The translations under genes were made by a program, and so were the position numbers. Shown piece after piece: positions 27,439 through 36,504 of a stretch of DNA of 64,000 bases (within the stretch, counting starts at the first letter, position 1; the number at the start of each line of letters is the position of its first letter). The DNA comes from Komagataeibacter sp. FNDCF1 (GTDB taxonomy: Bacteria > Pseudomonadota > Alphaproteobacteria > Acetobacterales > Acetobacteraceae). A model generated the notes under the pieces. It saw nothing but the letters and a program-made list of their open reading frames with translations, had not been told where the DNA came from and did no database searches. The stretch lies in NCBI RefSeq assembly GCF_021295335.1, contig NZ_JAIWOT010000001.1, forward strand, positions 3,390,001 through 3,454,000, written 5' to 3'.

Positions 27439-28908
27439 ATGTTTGTCGGGATTGATCTGGGCACGTCAGGCCTGAAGGCCGTTCTGGTTGATGAAATGCA
27501 GCGTGTCATTGCCAGCCACACATACCCCCTGCATGTCAGTTCCCCCCATGCGGGATGGAACGAACAGGCGCCACAGGACTGGTGGACAGCACTGCTGGCC
27601 GCCATGGACGCGCTGGCCGCCAGTCATCCGCGTGAAATGGCGGTGGTCCGGGGCATCGGCCTGTCGGGGCAGCAGCACGGGGCGGTGCTGCTGGGCGAAG
27701 GGGGGCGGGTGCTGCGTCCGTGCATCCTGTGGAACGATATGCGCGCGGTGGCGCAATGTACGCAGTTCGAGCGCCGTTTCCCGGAATTCCGGCAGGTCTG
27801 CGGCAATATGGCCATGCCGGGCTTTACCGCGCCCAAGCTGATATGGGTGGCGGAGCATGAACCCGGCGTGTTCCGCGCCACCCGGCATGTCCTGTTGCCC
27901 AAGGCCTGGCTGCGCTACCGCATGACCGGGGACATGATCGAGGACATGTCGGACGCATCGGGTTCCCTGTGGCTGGATGTGGGCAGGCGCTGCTGGTCGG
28001 ATGGGGCGCTGGCGGCAACGGGGCTGGAGCGCAATGCCATGCCATCACTGGTCGAAGGCACGGCGCAGGCGGGGGCGCTGCATGCCGATCTGGCACGGCG
28101 CTGGGGCATGAAGGTGCGCCCGGTGCTGGCGGGGGGCGCGGGAGACAACGCGGCGGGCGCGGTGGGGCTGGGGGCGGTCACCCCGGGCTCATCCTTCCTC
28201 TCGCTGGGTACATCGGGCGTATTGTGGATTACGACGGAATGCTTCCGGCCACACCCGCAGGGCGGCATCCATGCCTTCTGCCACGCCGTGCCGGACATGT
28301 GGCACCAGATGGGGGTCACCCTGTCGGCCGCGTCTTCGCTGGCATGGTGGGCGCGCACGACCGGCATGACGGAGGCGGCGCTGCTGGCCGAACTGCCTGA
28401 TCGGATCATGCAGCCTTCCCCGGCTATTTTCCTGCCGTACCTGTCGGGTGAACGCACGCCGCATAATGATGGACGCATCCGGGGTGCCTTTGCCGGGCTG
28501 TCGCATAACACGACGCGCGCGCAGATGACGCAGGCGGTGCTGGAAGGCGTGGCCTTCTCCTTTCGTGATGTGGTGGATGCGCTGGCGGTGGCGGGTTCGG
28601 TGGTGAAGAAAGCGGATGTGATCGGCGGCGGCTCGAACAGCCGTACATGGGTTTCCATCCTGGCCAGTATAACCGGGCTGTCGCTGCACCGCCTGGCGCA
28701 TGGCGAGCAGGGGGGCGCATTTGGCGCGGCCCGGCTGGCCCGGCTGGCGGTAACGGGCGAGCCGGTGGAAAGTGTATGCCTGCCACAGGCGCGTGAGGAG
28801 ACACTGGCACCCGACCCGGGGCTTGCTTCCGCCTATGCCGCCCCCCTGGCGCGTTATCGCGCGCTCTATCCCGCCATGCGCGCCGCGATGGAGACATCGC
28901 CACGATAA
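27439..28908 (+). CDS. xylB: Xylulokinase
   Basis: A 489-residue FGGY-family kinase that phosphorylates D-xylulose to xylulose 5-phosphate for the pentose phosphate pathway. The N-terminal ATPase motif is FVGIDLGTSGLKAVLVD (residues 2-18). GLSGQQHGAVLL (about 73) and ILWNDMRA (about 97) are the sugar-contact segments of xylulokinases. YLSGERTPHNDGRIRGAF (about 334) and the phosphate-2 loop VIGGGSNSRTWVSILASITG (about 395) complete the fold. ATG 27439 follows gggaataata. In acetic acid bacteria xylulose comes mainly from arabitol, xylitol or xylose, so the kinase fits with the sugar porter downstream. Confidence 0.95.
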   Translation: MFVGIDLGTSGLKAVLVDEMQRVIASHTYPLHVSSPHAGWNEQAPQDWWTALLAAMDALAASHPREMAVVRGIGLSGQQHGAVLLGEGGRVLRPCILWNDMRAVAQCTQFERRFPEFRQVCGNMAMPGFTAPKLIWVAEHEPGVFRATRHVLLPKAWLRYRMTGDMIEDMSDASGSLWLDVGRRCWSDGALAATGLERNAMPSLVEGTAQAGALHADLARRWGMKVRPVLAGGAGDNAAGAVGLGAVTPGSSFLSLGTSGVLWITTECFRPHPQGGIHAFCHAVPDMWHQMGVTLSAASSLAWWARTTGMTEAALLAELPDRIMQPSPAIFLPYLSGERTPHNDGRIRGAFAGLSHNTTRAQMTQAVLEGVAFSFRDVVDALAVAGSVVKKADVIGGGSNSRTWVSILASITGLSLHRLAHGEQGGAFGAARLARLAVTGEPVESVCLPQAREETLAPDPGLASAYAAPLARYRALYPAMRAAMETSPR

Positions 28909-29078
28909 TGGTGCGCGGCAGCGTGGCGGGCCGCGGGTTTCCCATGCCAGTGCGACACCCCGCGCGTGGGCTGCCGGCACGGCCGCCGGCCCCTATCCCG
29001 ACCCGGGCGAAAGGCTGATATAGCATGGAGTGGTCATATCGCCCCGTTGGGCAAGAACAGGAAGACGGATCAACCAGC

Positions 29079-30209
29079 ATGAAAACAGGCCTCCTTTCCA
29101 CAATTTTCCATCGCGGCGCATGGACGTTCGCACTGCTGTCATGTCTTGGCCCGGCTGCCGTGCGGGCCGCTGACAGCGTTGACCATGGGGCGGCGGCCAC
29201 GGGCAATGTCAGCGTTGTCGCGCGCTTTGCCGACATGCAGCCCTCCGGCATTGCCGCGCTGCCCGACGGGCGGATCGTACTGGCCTTTCCGCGCAGTGCG
29301 GCCGACCACAAGGGGCCACGCCTTGGCCTGCTGCGCGATGGCAAGGTTACGCCTTTCCCCGATGAGGCGACGCAGGCCCGCCTGATCTCTCCCCTTGGCA
29401 TGACGGTGGACGCCTCGGGAAGGCTGTGGATCGTGGATGAGGGAACGGTTGCCGGACAGAAAACCCCGCCCACCCCGGCACTGATCGGCATGGATGGGCA
29501 TACGGGCCAGATTGTTGCGGATATCGCGCTGGGCAACGGGGCGACGCTGGCGGACAGCCATGTCAATGACGTGCGCGTGGACATGACGCATGGCGCGCAG
29601 GGCACGGCATATGTCAGTGATACCTCGCTTATGGATCACCCTGCCATCATTGTGGTGGATATTGCCACCGGCCATGCCCGCCGCGTGCTGGAAAACGCGC
29701 CCTCCACCCGTGCCGAGCCGGGCTTCGCCATGGAACTGGATGGCCGGATGCTGCGCTATGACATGGCGCATCCGGCCATGGGGCAGGGGGGGATTGACGG
29801 CGTGACGCTGAGCACGGATTCCAGCAGGCTTTACTGGCAGCCCCTGTCCAGCCGCAGGCTGTACAGCGCACCGACCGCCCTGCTGGCCAACCCGGCCACC
29901 ACCCCGGCCCAGCTGCAGCGTTCCGTGCGTGATGAAGGCGAGGACGCAGTGGTGGATGGCATGGCCACCGGGCCGGACGACACCCTGTACCTGACCGATA
30001 TCGAGCGCCATGCCGTACTGCGCCGCACGGCGGACGGACATCTGGATGTTGTCGCCCATGACCCGCGCCTGATCGCGCCCGACGGGCTGGCGCTGAAGGA
30101 TGGCGCGCTGTGGCTGACCGTGGGCCAGTGGGGGCGGCTGCCCATATTCCACGACGGCCACGACATGGAAGAGCGCCCGTGGATCGTGGTGCGTATTCCG
30201 CTGAAGTAA
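29079..30209 (+). CDS. Secreted yellow/major-royal-jelly-family (SMP-30-like) protein
   Basis: A 376-residue protein with an N-terminal signal peptide (LSTIFHRGAWTFALLSCLGP, cut near VRA-AD), so it is probably periplasmic. The body has six-bladed-propeller character: repeated blades such as GMTVDASGRLWIVDEG (about residue 105), HVNDVRVDM (about 165) and a closing DGLALKDGALWLTVGQWGRL (about 330). The pattern fits the MRJP/yellow family (related to SMP-30/gluconolactonase), known in many acetic acid bacteria. The reaction is unknown; a lactonase or sugar-binding role is plausible from its place between xylB and a sugar porter. ATG 29079 is chosen because the signal peptide starts there; the frame is open from 29025. 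Confidence 0.75.
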   Translation: MKTGLLSTIFHRGAWTFALLSCLGPAAVRAADSVDHGAAATGNVSVVARFADMQPSGIAALPDGRIVLAFPRSAADHKGPRLGLLRDGKVTPFPDEATQARLISPLGMTVDASGRLWIVDEGTVAGQKTPPTPALIGMDGHTGQIVADIALGNGATLADSHVNDVRVDMTHGAQGTAYVSDTSLMDHPAIIVVDIATGHARRVLENAPSTRAEPGFAMELDGRMLRYDMAHPAMGQGGIDGVTLSTDSSRLYWQPLSSRRLYSAPTALLANPATTPAQLQRSVRDEGEDAVVDGMATGPDDTLYLTDIERHAVLRRTADGHLDVVAHDPRLIAPDGLALKDGALWLTVGQWGRLPIFHDGHDMEERPWIVVRIPLK

Positions 30210-30257
30210 AACCAGCCGGCACACATACGGACCGGCAAGCTGAAAGAACGCATAATA

Positions 30258-31628
30258 ATGGCGCATGACAGGCATATGGCTTCCCCCGGTTCCGGTATTA
30301 TCAACCTGATCGCGGGGGTGGCGGCAACGGGCGGGCTACTGTTCGGATATGATACCGGGATCATATCGGCGGCCCTGCTGCAGATCACCCCGGATTTCGC
30401 ACTGGGTACGCTGGGGCAGCAGATCGTGACATCGGCCATTGTCGCCGGTGCGCTGGGGGGCTGCCTGATTGCCGCCCCGCTGTCGGACCGGCTGGGGCGG
30501 CGCTACATGATCATGTTCGCGGCCCTGGTCTTTATTGTGGGCACCCTGGTGGCATCGCTGGCGCCGGGGGTGGGGCTGCTGGTATGTGCACGTTTCATAC
30601 TGGGGCTTGCGGTTGGCATGTGCTCGCAGATCGTGCCGGTCTATATTGCCGAAATTGCCCCGCGTGAAAAACGCGGCCAGATGGTCGTGCTGTTCCAGCT
30701 GGCGGTGGTGTCCGGTATCCTGATTTCGTTCATTGCGGGATATCTGTGCCGCAACCAGTCATGGCGGCTTATGTTCGGGCTGGGGATCATACCGGCGGTC
30801 ATCCTGTTCGGTGGCATGTCGGTACTGCCGCGCAGCCCGCGCTGGCTGGCCATGAAGGGCAACCTTGAAGGCGCGTTCGAGGTGCTGCAACGCCTGCGGC
30901 ATGACCCGCAGGCCGCCCGCATGGAACTGGATTCCATCATCGCCATGCATGATGTGCAGGCGCCGTGGTCGGCGCTGCTGCAGCCATGGGTGCGGCCTGC
31001 GGTCGTGGCGTCGGTCGGGGTCGCGCTGTTCTGCCAGATCACGGGTATCAATGCGGTGCTGTATTATGCGCCCACCATCTTTGCGGGCGTAGGGTTCGGG
31101 CAGAGTTCGGCATTGCTGACCTCCATCGCCATAGGGGTGGCCATGGTGCTGTCCACCGCCTTTGGCAGCTGGGCGGTGGATGCATGGGGGCGGCGGCGGC
31201 TGTTGCTGCGGCTCATGCCCGGTGCGGTCATATCGCTTATGGTGCTGGCCACCATGTTTGGCATCGGTTCGACACAGGGCATCAATACATGGATCACGGC
31301 GGCGGCCGTGGTGTGTTACGCCATATTCAACGTGGGCAGCCTGTCGGTTGCCATATGGCTGGTGGGGGCGGAGGTCTATCCCCTGTCATGCCGCAGCAAG
31401 GGCATGAGCCTGGTCGCCGCGACACACTGGACGGCTGACCTGCTGATTTCGCTGACCACACTGTCGCTGGTGCAGGCGCTGGGGGCGGCGGGTACGTTCT
31501 GGATGTACGCGGCCATCAATCTGGTGGCGGTTGTGTTCGTGTGGCGCTACGTGCCCGAAACGCGCGGGCGCTCGCTGGAGGATATCGAGGCCGCGCTGAA
31601 AAATGGCACCTTCAACAGATTGACCTGA
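30258..31628 (+). CDS. Sugar porter (MFS) transporter
   Basis: A 456-residue transporter of the MFS sugar porter family with twelve expected helices. Signatures: GGLLFGYDTGIISAALL (about residue 26), the loop 2-3 motif PLSDRLGRRYMI (about 75), VPVYIAEIAPREKRGQ (about 124), PRSPRWLAMKG (about 196), the helix 7 sugar-binding segment QITGINAVLYYAPTIF (about 260) and VPETRGRSLEDIE (about 435). It would import a pentose, pentitol or hexose by proton symport. It follows the secreted propeller protein by 48 bases; both lie downstream of xylB, so the three are probably one catabolic unit. Substrate inferred from context only. Confidence 0.9.
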   Translation: MAHDRHMASPGSGIINLIAGVAATGGLLFGYDTGIISAALLQITPDFALGTLGQQIVTSAIVAGALGGCLIAAPLSDRLGRRYMIMFAALVFIVGTLVASLAPGVGLLVCARFILGLAVGMCSQIVPVYIAEIAPREKRGQMVVLFQLAVVSGILISFIAGYLCRNQSWRLMFGLGIIPAVILFGGMSVLPRSPRWLAMKGNLEGAFEVLQRLRHDPQAARMELDSIIAMHDVQAPWSALLQPWVRPAVVASVGVALFCQITGINAVLYYAPTIFAGVGFGQSSALLTSIAIGVAMVLSTAFGSWAVDAWGRRRLLLRLMPGAVISLMVLATMFGIGSTQGINTWITAAAVVCYAIFNVGSLSVAIWLVGAEVYPLSCRSKGMSLVAATHWTADLLISLTTLSLVQALGAAGTFWMYAAINLVAVVFVWRYVPETRGRSLEDIEAALKNGTFNRLT

Positions 31629-31640
31629 AGCATGTAGAAG

Positions 31641-31685
31641 CACGACAGGCTGCATGCGCGGGGCGCGCGCGATGCAGCCTGTGTG
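31641..31685. terminator. Long hairpin between convergent genes
   Basis: ACAGGCTGCAT (31645-31655) pairs perfectly with ATGCAGCCTGT (31672-31682), and GCGCG/CGCGC extends the stem toward the loop. It lies 12 bases after the transporter stop and just past the stop of the convergent flavoprotein gene. No proper T-run follows on either strand, so it is a probable bidirectional terminator or RNA-stabilising hairpin. Confidence 0.6.
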
Positions 31686-31709
31686 AAAAAACAGTGCTAC
31701 GGCAGGGGA

Positions 31710-33092
31710 TCAGTGATGGATGCCCTGCCTGGCATTGAGGGCGGACGGAGTTGCATGGGCAAGCGGGGGCAGGGGGGCTTCCTCTGGCATGAGCTGGGAG
31801 AGGATCTTCTCCCCGATGGCGTTCTGCCATAGCCACAGGCTGTTGACCTGCCCATGGAAGCTGCTTTCCCCCCCCATCGCGCCGGAAGGACTGTAGCCCG
31901 AAGCCAGGCCCAGCCCGAACAGACCCGGAATTTCACGGCCCGACCCGTCCAGAATGCCGCAGTTCCCCCCGGTCAGGCTGCCGTCGGGGTGGTCCATGGC
32001 CAGCGCCATGGGGTGGGCATGCCGGTCCATGATCATGACACGCCGGGGGCGGTAGCCGAAGCAGGCGATGATGGCGTCGGCCCCGTCCAGAACCGCGCGT
32101 ACGGCTGCATCATTCTCACCGGTAATCTGCATCGTGCGCAGCCGGGGTTCGGGCGGGGCATTGGCTATGCCCATCAACTGCATCGCAAGATCGCGCGAAT
32201 CATAACGCAGGCCGCCAAAGCGGTACACGAACTGGCTGATCGGGCAGATATCGGCTGGCCCGAAATCGTTGTAGCCATCGGCAATGGCTTCCTCTGCCGT
32301 ACGGTAGAACAGTTTCAGGGGGGATTTGTGCAGCAGTGTCAGGTTGCCCGGCGCAATCAGGTCTTCCATATCGCGCAGGATGACACGCGCCACGGACAGC
32401 GCACTGCTTGCGCCGCCGACTATGGCGATCTTCGGTTTCCTGCCCCCGGCGACCATGGCGCGGAGCCGGCCTATGCCGTCGGGGGCCAGCAGATCATCGG
32501 ATTGCATGAGCCTGTCATGGTAATGCGGCAGCAGGGGCTGGCCGCCAACCCGTTCATCACGGAGCCGCTGTTCCGGCTGATGGGCACCCAGTGCCAGGAT
32601 GACCCGCCGCGCAATGACATGCTGCGTCTGTTCACCGCAGGTGGAAACAAGATGGGCAGCCCAGCTTTCCCTGCCGCTCTGGCGCAGGCTTGCCAGCCGC
32701 CACCCGGTCAGCAGTCGTGACGCGGGATGCTTCCTGATCAGATCGGTCAGCACATGCCCCACCAGGTCCTGGAAATCCGCCACGACCCGCAGGGGGAGCG
32801 GGCGCTTGCCATGGCTGCGGATCATTTCCACCAGGGGGTGGTGCTGCAGCCGGGCCAGTTCCGGTACCGGGTTGTCGACAAGGGTGTCGACAAAGGTTTC
32901 CGATGCGCTGTCCGAGTTGATGACATAGCGCCCCAGCATGCCTGAACCGATATGGGGCGCCTGCTCAACCAGGGTGATGCCTTCATCAAGCAGGCGGGGG
33001 AGTTCCCCGATGCGTGCTGCTGCAAGCAGCAGGGCAATCCCCGCCGGGCCGCCACCGGCGATCAGGACGGGTGTCGTGGGATAGGATGGCAT
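31710..33092 (-). CDS. FAD-dependent NAD(P)-binding oxidoreductase
   Basis: A 460-residue flavoprotein. The N-terminal Rossmann motif VLIAGGGPAGIALLLAAARI (about residues 8-27) binds FAD. A second dinucleotide site, KIAIVGGASSALSVARVIL (about 217), should bind NAD(P)H. RVILALGAHQPEQRL (about 164) and GLFGLGLASGYSPSGAMGGE near the end are typical of flavin-containing monooxygenase/thioredoxin-reductase-like folds. The substrate is unknown; an N-hydroxylase or monooxygenase role is possible. ATG 33092 is preferred because the FAD motif must lie near the N terminus; the frame is open from 33215, overlapping the upstream gene. It lies 44 bases after the aminotransferase stop on the same strand, which suggests a shared pathway. 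Confidence 0.8.
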   Translation of the reverse strand: MPSYPTTPVLIAGGGPAGIALLLAAARIGELPRLLDEGITLVEQAPHIGSGMLGRYVINSDSASETFVDTLVDNPVPELARLQHHPLVEMIRSHGKRPLPLRVVADFQDLVGHVLTDLIRKHPASRLLTGWRLASLRQSGRESWAAHLVSTCGEQTQHVIARRVILALGAHQPEQRLRDERVGGQPLLPHYHDRLMQSDDLLAPDGIGRLRAMVAGGRKPKIAIVGGASSALSVARVILRDMEDLIAPGNLTLLHKSPLKLFYRTAEEAIADGYNDFGPADICPISQFVYRFGGLRYDSRDLAMQLMGIANAPPEPRLRTMQITGENDAAVRAVLDGADAIIACFGYRPRRVMIMDRHAHPMALAMDHPDGSLTGGNCGILDGSGREIPGLFGLGLASGYSPSGAMGGESSFHGQVNSLWLWQNAIGEKILSQLMPEEAPLPPLAHATPSALNARQGIHH

Positions 33093-33136
33093 GGCGTATG
33101 GGTCCGTTTTCCGCAGGGTTGAGGGAGCGGGGGGGC

Positions 33137-34294
33137 TTACATATCGTGGGCCGCGCAGGCGTTCAGGAACTGCTGGCATACGTAATGCACCATATCGGGT
33201 GTCATTTCGTGCCATAGCGGCAGTGACACGATGGAAGATGACAGGGCGCGCGTTGCACTCAGGTCACCAGCCCTGCAATGGGTGGCGAAATAGCTCTGTT
33301 CATGCAGGTGGGGTGAAAAATAGGTGGATGTCCCGATCCGCTTCTGTTTCATGCGCTCGAGTATGGCGCCACGGTGGGGGACAAGGTGTTGGGGCAGGCG
33401 TACCGGCAGGAACTGGTAGGATGTACGCGTGCCGCGCTGGTGCTGGAATTCAAAACCGGGCAGATGATCATAATAAAGCTGTTCTATCGCACATTTTTTC
33501 CGGACCACGGCATCCAGATGCTCAAGCCCCGACAGGGCAAGCAGCGCCCCGATTTCCGGCAGTTTGGAATTGAGGCCCGGCATGGTGGCGTGGCGGACCT
33601 GCCCGAACCCGAAATTCCCCATGGCGCGCAGGGCCTCGATCATGTCGGGGTTGTTGGCGTATATGAAACCGCCTTCCCCAATTCCCATTGTTTTTGTTGC
33701 ATGCAGGGAACATACGATGGCATGTGGCGAGCCACATCCAAATCCCTGCCCGCGTGCATCCTGTGCGCCCAGGGAGGCTGCGGCATCTATGACGACAGGA
33801 ATGCCGGTTTTCTTCTCAAGTTCGGTATAATGCGCGATATTGGTGGCGTTGCCGAAGGTTGCGTACGGGAAGATGGCGGCAACCTGGCCTTCGTAATCTT
33901 TCAGCAGCTGGTCTTCCGCCTGGTGTGAAGCCATCCAGTCCGCCGGATCAATATCACAGAACAGTGGTGTAAAGCCTGCCCATAATACAGCATGGGCGGC
34001 CGCGGCAAAAGTAAAGGACGGCATGATGATATAAGGCGTTCTGGATGCGGTGGTGTGGCGGGTGACGTATTTAAGCGCCATCATCAGTCCGATCGTGGCG
34101 TTGCATACCGTTACGCACTGACCGACACCACCGAACATCTGCTCGATCAGGCGTTTTTCGAACTTCTGGTTGATCGGACCATAGTTTGTATAGATACCGG
34201 ACTGTTCCATCGCGATAATGCCATCGGATAACTGGCTTATTTTCGGAATATTGGAACGAATGAATGATATTTCCGGATACGACATTTCTGTCAT
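33137..34294 (-). CDS. DegT/DnrJ/EryC1/StrS-family PLP aminotransferase
   Basis: 385 residues of the sugar-aminotransferase family, PLP enzymes that usually convert a nucleotide-linked keto sugar to an amino sugar. Seen: YTNYGPINQKFEKRL near residue 35, the PLP-phosphate segment VTVCNATIGLMMAL (about 60), the Asp contact in VVIDAAASLGAQ (about 175) and the Schiff-base Lys201 in SLHATKTMGIGEGG. ATG 34294 lies near the expected N terminus; the frame is open from 34384. The flavoprotein downstream and the dTDP-sugar genes nearby suggest work on a dTDP-keto sugar or a small-molecule aldehyde, but neither is shown. An AT-rich gap of 320 bases separates it from the divergent gene. Confidence 0.88.
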   Translation of the reverse strand: MTEMSYPEISFIRSNIPKISQLSDGIIAMEQSGIYTNYGPINQKFEKRLIEQMFGGVGQCVTVCNATIGLMMALKYVTRHTTASRTPYIIMPSFTFAAAAHAVLWAGFTPLFCDIDPADWMASHQAEDQLLKDYEGQVAAIFPYATFGNATNIAHYTELEKKTGIPVVIDAAASLGAQDARGQGFGCGSPHAIVCSLHATKTMGIGEGGFIYANNPDMIEALRAMGNFGFGQVRHATMPGLNSKLPEIGALLALSGLEHLDAVVRKKCAIEQLYYDHLPGFEFQHQRGTRTSYQFLPVRLPQHLVPHRGAILERMKQKRIGTSTYFSPHLHEQSYFATHCRAGDLSATRALSSSIVSLPLWHEMTPDMVHYVCQQFLNACAAHDM

Positions 34295-34614
34295 TTCTAT
34301 ATTCCGCTTCCTGAAATCCGATGGCCGTGCCCGGACATCTACCTGAAGCCTCGGGGAAAACACCATGCCCCGCGCAACCAACACTAAACACGGATATCGG
34401 GTACAGGTTCAATCCGAATATAAATATATTATTTACCACACGTTCATGTTACTGGCCAGTTATGTCGAAATATACAAATTTCGGGAAAAGCCAGTCCAAT
34501 TCATGAAAGATGTAAATCAATGAAATTTTCGTGCTGGCGGAATATATGTAAAGCATAGTAATATAATAAATAATAAGATTCCGTTTTACACATAAATCAA
34601 TCCAGCCATGTGGA
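34295..34614. promoter_or_regulatory. AT-rich divergent promoter region
   Basis: 320 bases between the minus-strand aminotransferase and the plus-strand glycosyltransferase-like gene. The part from about 34420 to 34600 is strongly A+T rich, unlike the flanking genes. No gene is supported. It should contain divergent promoters, but I cannot fix -35/-10 boxes with confidence. Confidence 0.4.
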
Positions 34615-35538
34615 GTGCCGAACGTGATCGCAGCGAAAAAATGCGCGGTTGTGATGAAGACATATGCATGGGACAGTTTTGTCCATCGTCAGCTCAGACG
34701 CCTTCAGTCCGTTTTTCCCGGTACGGATATCTTCGTATCCATGGATGAGACAAACGGCTTTGTGGGCACCATTGCGCATGATCGCGTCCTGCGCACCTGC
34801 AATGCCGACATGCTGGCCCTGGGGTTTGCCAACCGTTTTGAAAAAGGCAGCCTGATATGGTGGAACGCCGATTACACCCACTATCAGGTGCATGACCGCA
34901 TCCCGGATTATGATTATTATCTGTTCGTGGAATATGACGCGTGCATCGGGGGGGATGGCAACCGCCTGCTGGCGGACATGATGGCGGATGATGCCGATTT
35001 CGTGGCCCAGCCCATTGATGCGGGACCGGGGTGGTACTGGGCACGTTTCCACGCGGCCAGCTATCCCGATACGCAGCTGCGTGCATCGCTTAACTGCATT
35101 TCGTTCTTTTCGGCCCGGGCGCTGAAGCATCTGGCGCACAGGCGGCGTGTCATGTCAGCACCCGATGGGCCACACATCCCGTTCTGGCCGCTGGGTGAGG
35201 CGTTTGTTGCATCCGAAATTGCGGCGGCCGGCATGTCATTCATGCCGCTGGCGCGATATGGGGATGTATCGCGTTATCGCTGGTTTCCACCGGTGCTGGA
35301 AACGGACCTGGTACTGCCACAGGCCGGGTGTGCCTTCATCCACCCGGTGCTCGATCGCAAGCGGTATATTGCCAGCCTGCTGCGCCATACCCATTTCGTC
35401 CGGCATTACTTCATGCGCGGTAGCGCATTGCGCCGGGAACTTGCACGTTTCCCCGGTGAAGTCTCGCGCGCCCGGCTGTATCGGGCCGCGGCCAGCCGTG
35501 CACGGGAACGCCTGCGGCTGGCCTGCGGTGGCATATAG
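34615..35538 (+). CDS. Unassigned glycosyltransferase-like protein (DUF3405-like)
   Basis: 307 residues, not confidently recognised. The YDYYLFVEYDACIGGDG segment (about residue 97) resembles the EYD-type acidic motif of GT-A-like proteins, such as those of the DUF3405 group. The earlier KCAVVMKTYAWDSFVHRQL looks like a GT-A first strand and helix, and the C-terminal third is very basic (RRELARFPGEVSRARLYRAA). No signal peptide or membrane segment is seen, so it is likely cytoplasmic. GTG 34615 (or GTG 34624) is the start; no ATG is in frame nearby. It lies between the aminotransferase/flavoprotein pair and the rhamnose genes and might add a decoration to an exopolysaccharide or lipopolysaccharide. 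Real coding sequence is likely from codon character and length. Confidence 0.6.
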   Translation: MPNVIAAKKCAVVMKTYAWDSFVHRQLRRLQSVFPGTDIFVSMDETNGFVGTIAHDRVLRTCNADMLALGFANRFEKGSLIWWNADYTHYQVHDRIPDYDYYLFVEYDACIGGDGNRLLADMMADDADFVAQPIDAGPGWYWARFHAASYPDTQLRASLNCISFFSARALKHLAHRRRVMSAPDGPHIPFWPLGEAFVASEIAAAGMSFMPLARYGDVSRYRWFPPVLETDLVLPQAGCAFIHPVLDRKRYIASLLRHTHFVRHYFMRGSALRRELARFPGEVSRARLYRAAASRARERLRLACGGI

Positions 35539-35557
35539 GGCAGGCCCCTGTGTCGCG

Positions 35558-36454
35558 TCAGGATTGCGGCTGGGGTGCGCGGTGCGCCATCAGTTCACCC
35601 ACAACCCGCCTGACTTCCGGCCGCCAGGGGCCCGGCGCACAGCCGAACACCTGCTTCAGCCGCGTGCAGTCAAGCCGCGCATCATGCGGGCGGTGCGCGG
35701 GTGTGGGCCAGTCCGCCGTGGTAATGGCTTCAATGGCTGGCCGGGGGTTGCCGTGTCGCGCTGCCATCTCGATTGCAGCGCAGGCCAGTTCGTACCAGCT
35801 CGCCTGTCCTTCCCCTGCGGCATGGTAGATCCCGGCATAGTCCGCTTTCCATCCCGTATCGCGGATGCGGGCGATGATCTTCATGATCACATCGGCCAGC
35901 GCATCCGCACTGGTCGGGTTGCCGATCTGGTCACCGACCACGCGCAGTTCCGGACGCCTTGCGGCGGCCTCGACCATCGTGCGGACGAAATTACGATTAT
36001 AGGGCGAATACACCCATGCCGTGCGCAGGATGATGCTGTCGGGATGCGCGGCCAGCACGGCCTGCTCGCCCTCGGCTTTCGTGCGGCCGTAGACCGAGCG
36101 CGGGTCAACCGGGTCGGTCTCCACATAGGGGCTGCCCTTGTCGCCGCTGAAGACATAATCCGTCGAGATATGGATGAACGGAATACCCAGTTCACGGCAC
36201 ACGGCGGCCATGCGGGCGGGGCCGGTGTGATTGGCCCGCTCGGCACCATCCACATTGGTTTCCGCTGCATCCACGGCGGTCCAGGCGGCGGCATTGACCA
36301 CGATGGCGGGCCGGTTCACCCGCAGGACGGTGTCAATCGTGTCCGGGTGGTCAAAGTCAAAATCCGGACGGCCGACCCGTATTACATCCGCATACGGCGC
36401 AAGCGCGGATGCAAGCTGGCCAGTTCCACCGGTTACAAGTATTGATGAATGCAT
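35558..36454 (-). CDS. rfbD: dTDP-4-dehydrorhamnose reductase (RmlD)
   Basis: A 298-residue SDR-type reductase making dTDP-L-rhamnose, the last step of the pathway. It shows the N-terminal nucleotide motif ILVTGGTGQLASALAP (residues 5-20), NAAAWTAVDAAE (about 54), HISTDYVFSGDKG (about 95) and the catalytic YxxxK in SVYGRTKAEGE (about 120). It follows rfbC by 50 bases on the minus strand. Its partners rfbB and rfbA are about 22 kb away on the plus strand of the same locus. A large plus-strand frame across it is a shadow. Confidence 0.96.
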   Translation of the reverse strand: MHSSILVTGGTGQLASALAPYADVIRVGRPDFDFDHPDTIDTVLRVNRPAIVVNAAAWTAVDAAETNVDGAERANHTGPARMAAVCRELGIPFIHISTDYVFSGDKGSPYVETDPVDPRSVYGRTKAEGEQAVLAAHPDSIILRTAWVYSPYNRNFVRTMVEAAARRPELRVVGDQIGNPTSADALADVIMKIIARIRDTGWKADYAGIYHAAGEGQASWYELACAAIEMAARHGNPRPAIEAITTADWPTPAHRPHDARLDCTRLKQVFGCAPGPWRPEVRRVVGELMAHRAPQPQS

Positions 36455-36504
36455 CTTGATCTGTTTTCTTTCTCAATTTCAGTTAAAATACGGAATGGGT
36501 GCCG

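Noticed and set aside
35147-36445. 432-codon plus-strand frame across 34615-35538 and rfbD
   Set aside because: It is antisense to an unmistakable rfbD and overlaps another gene in a different frame.
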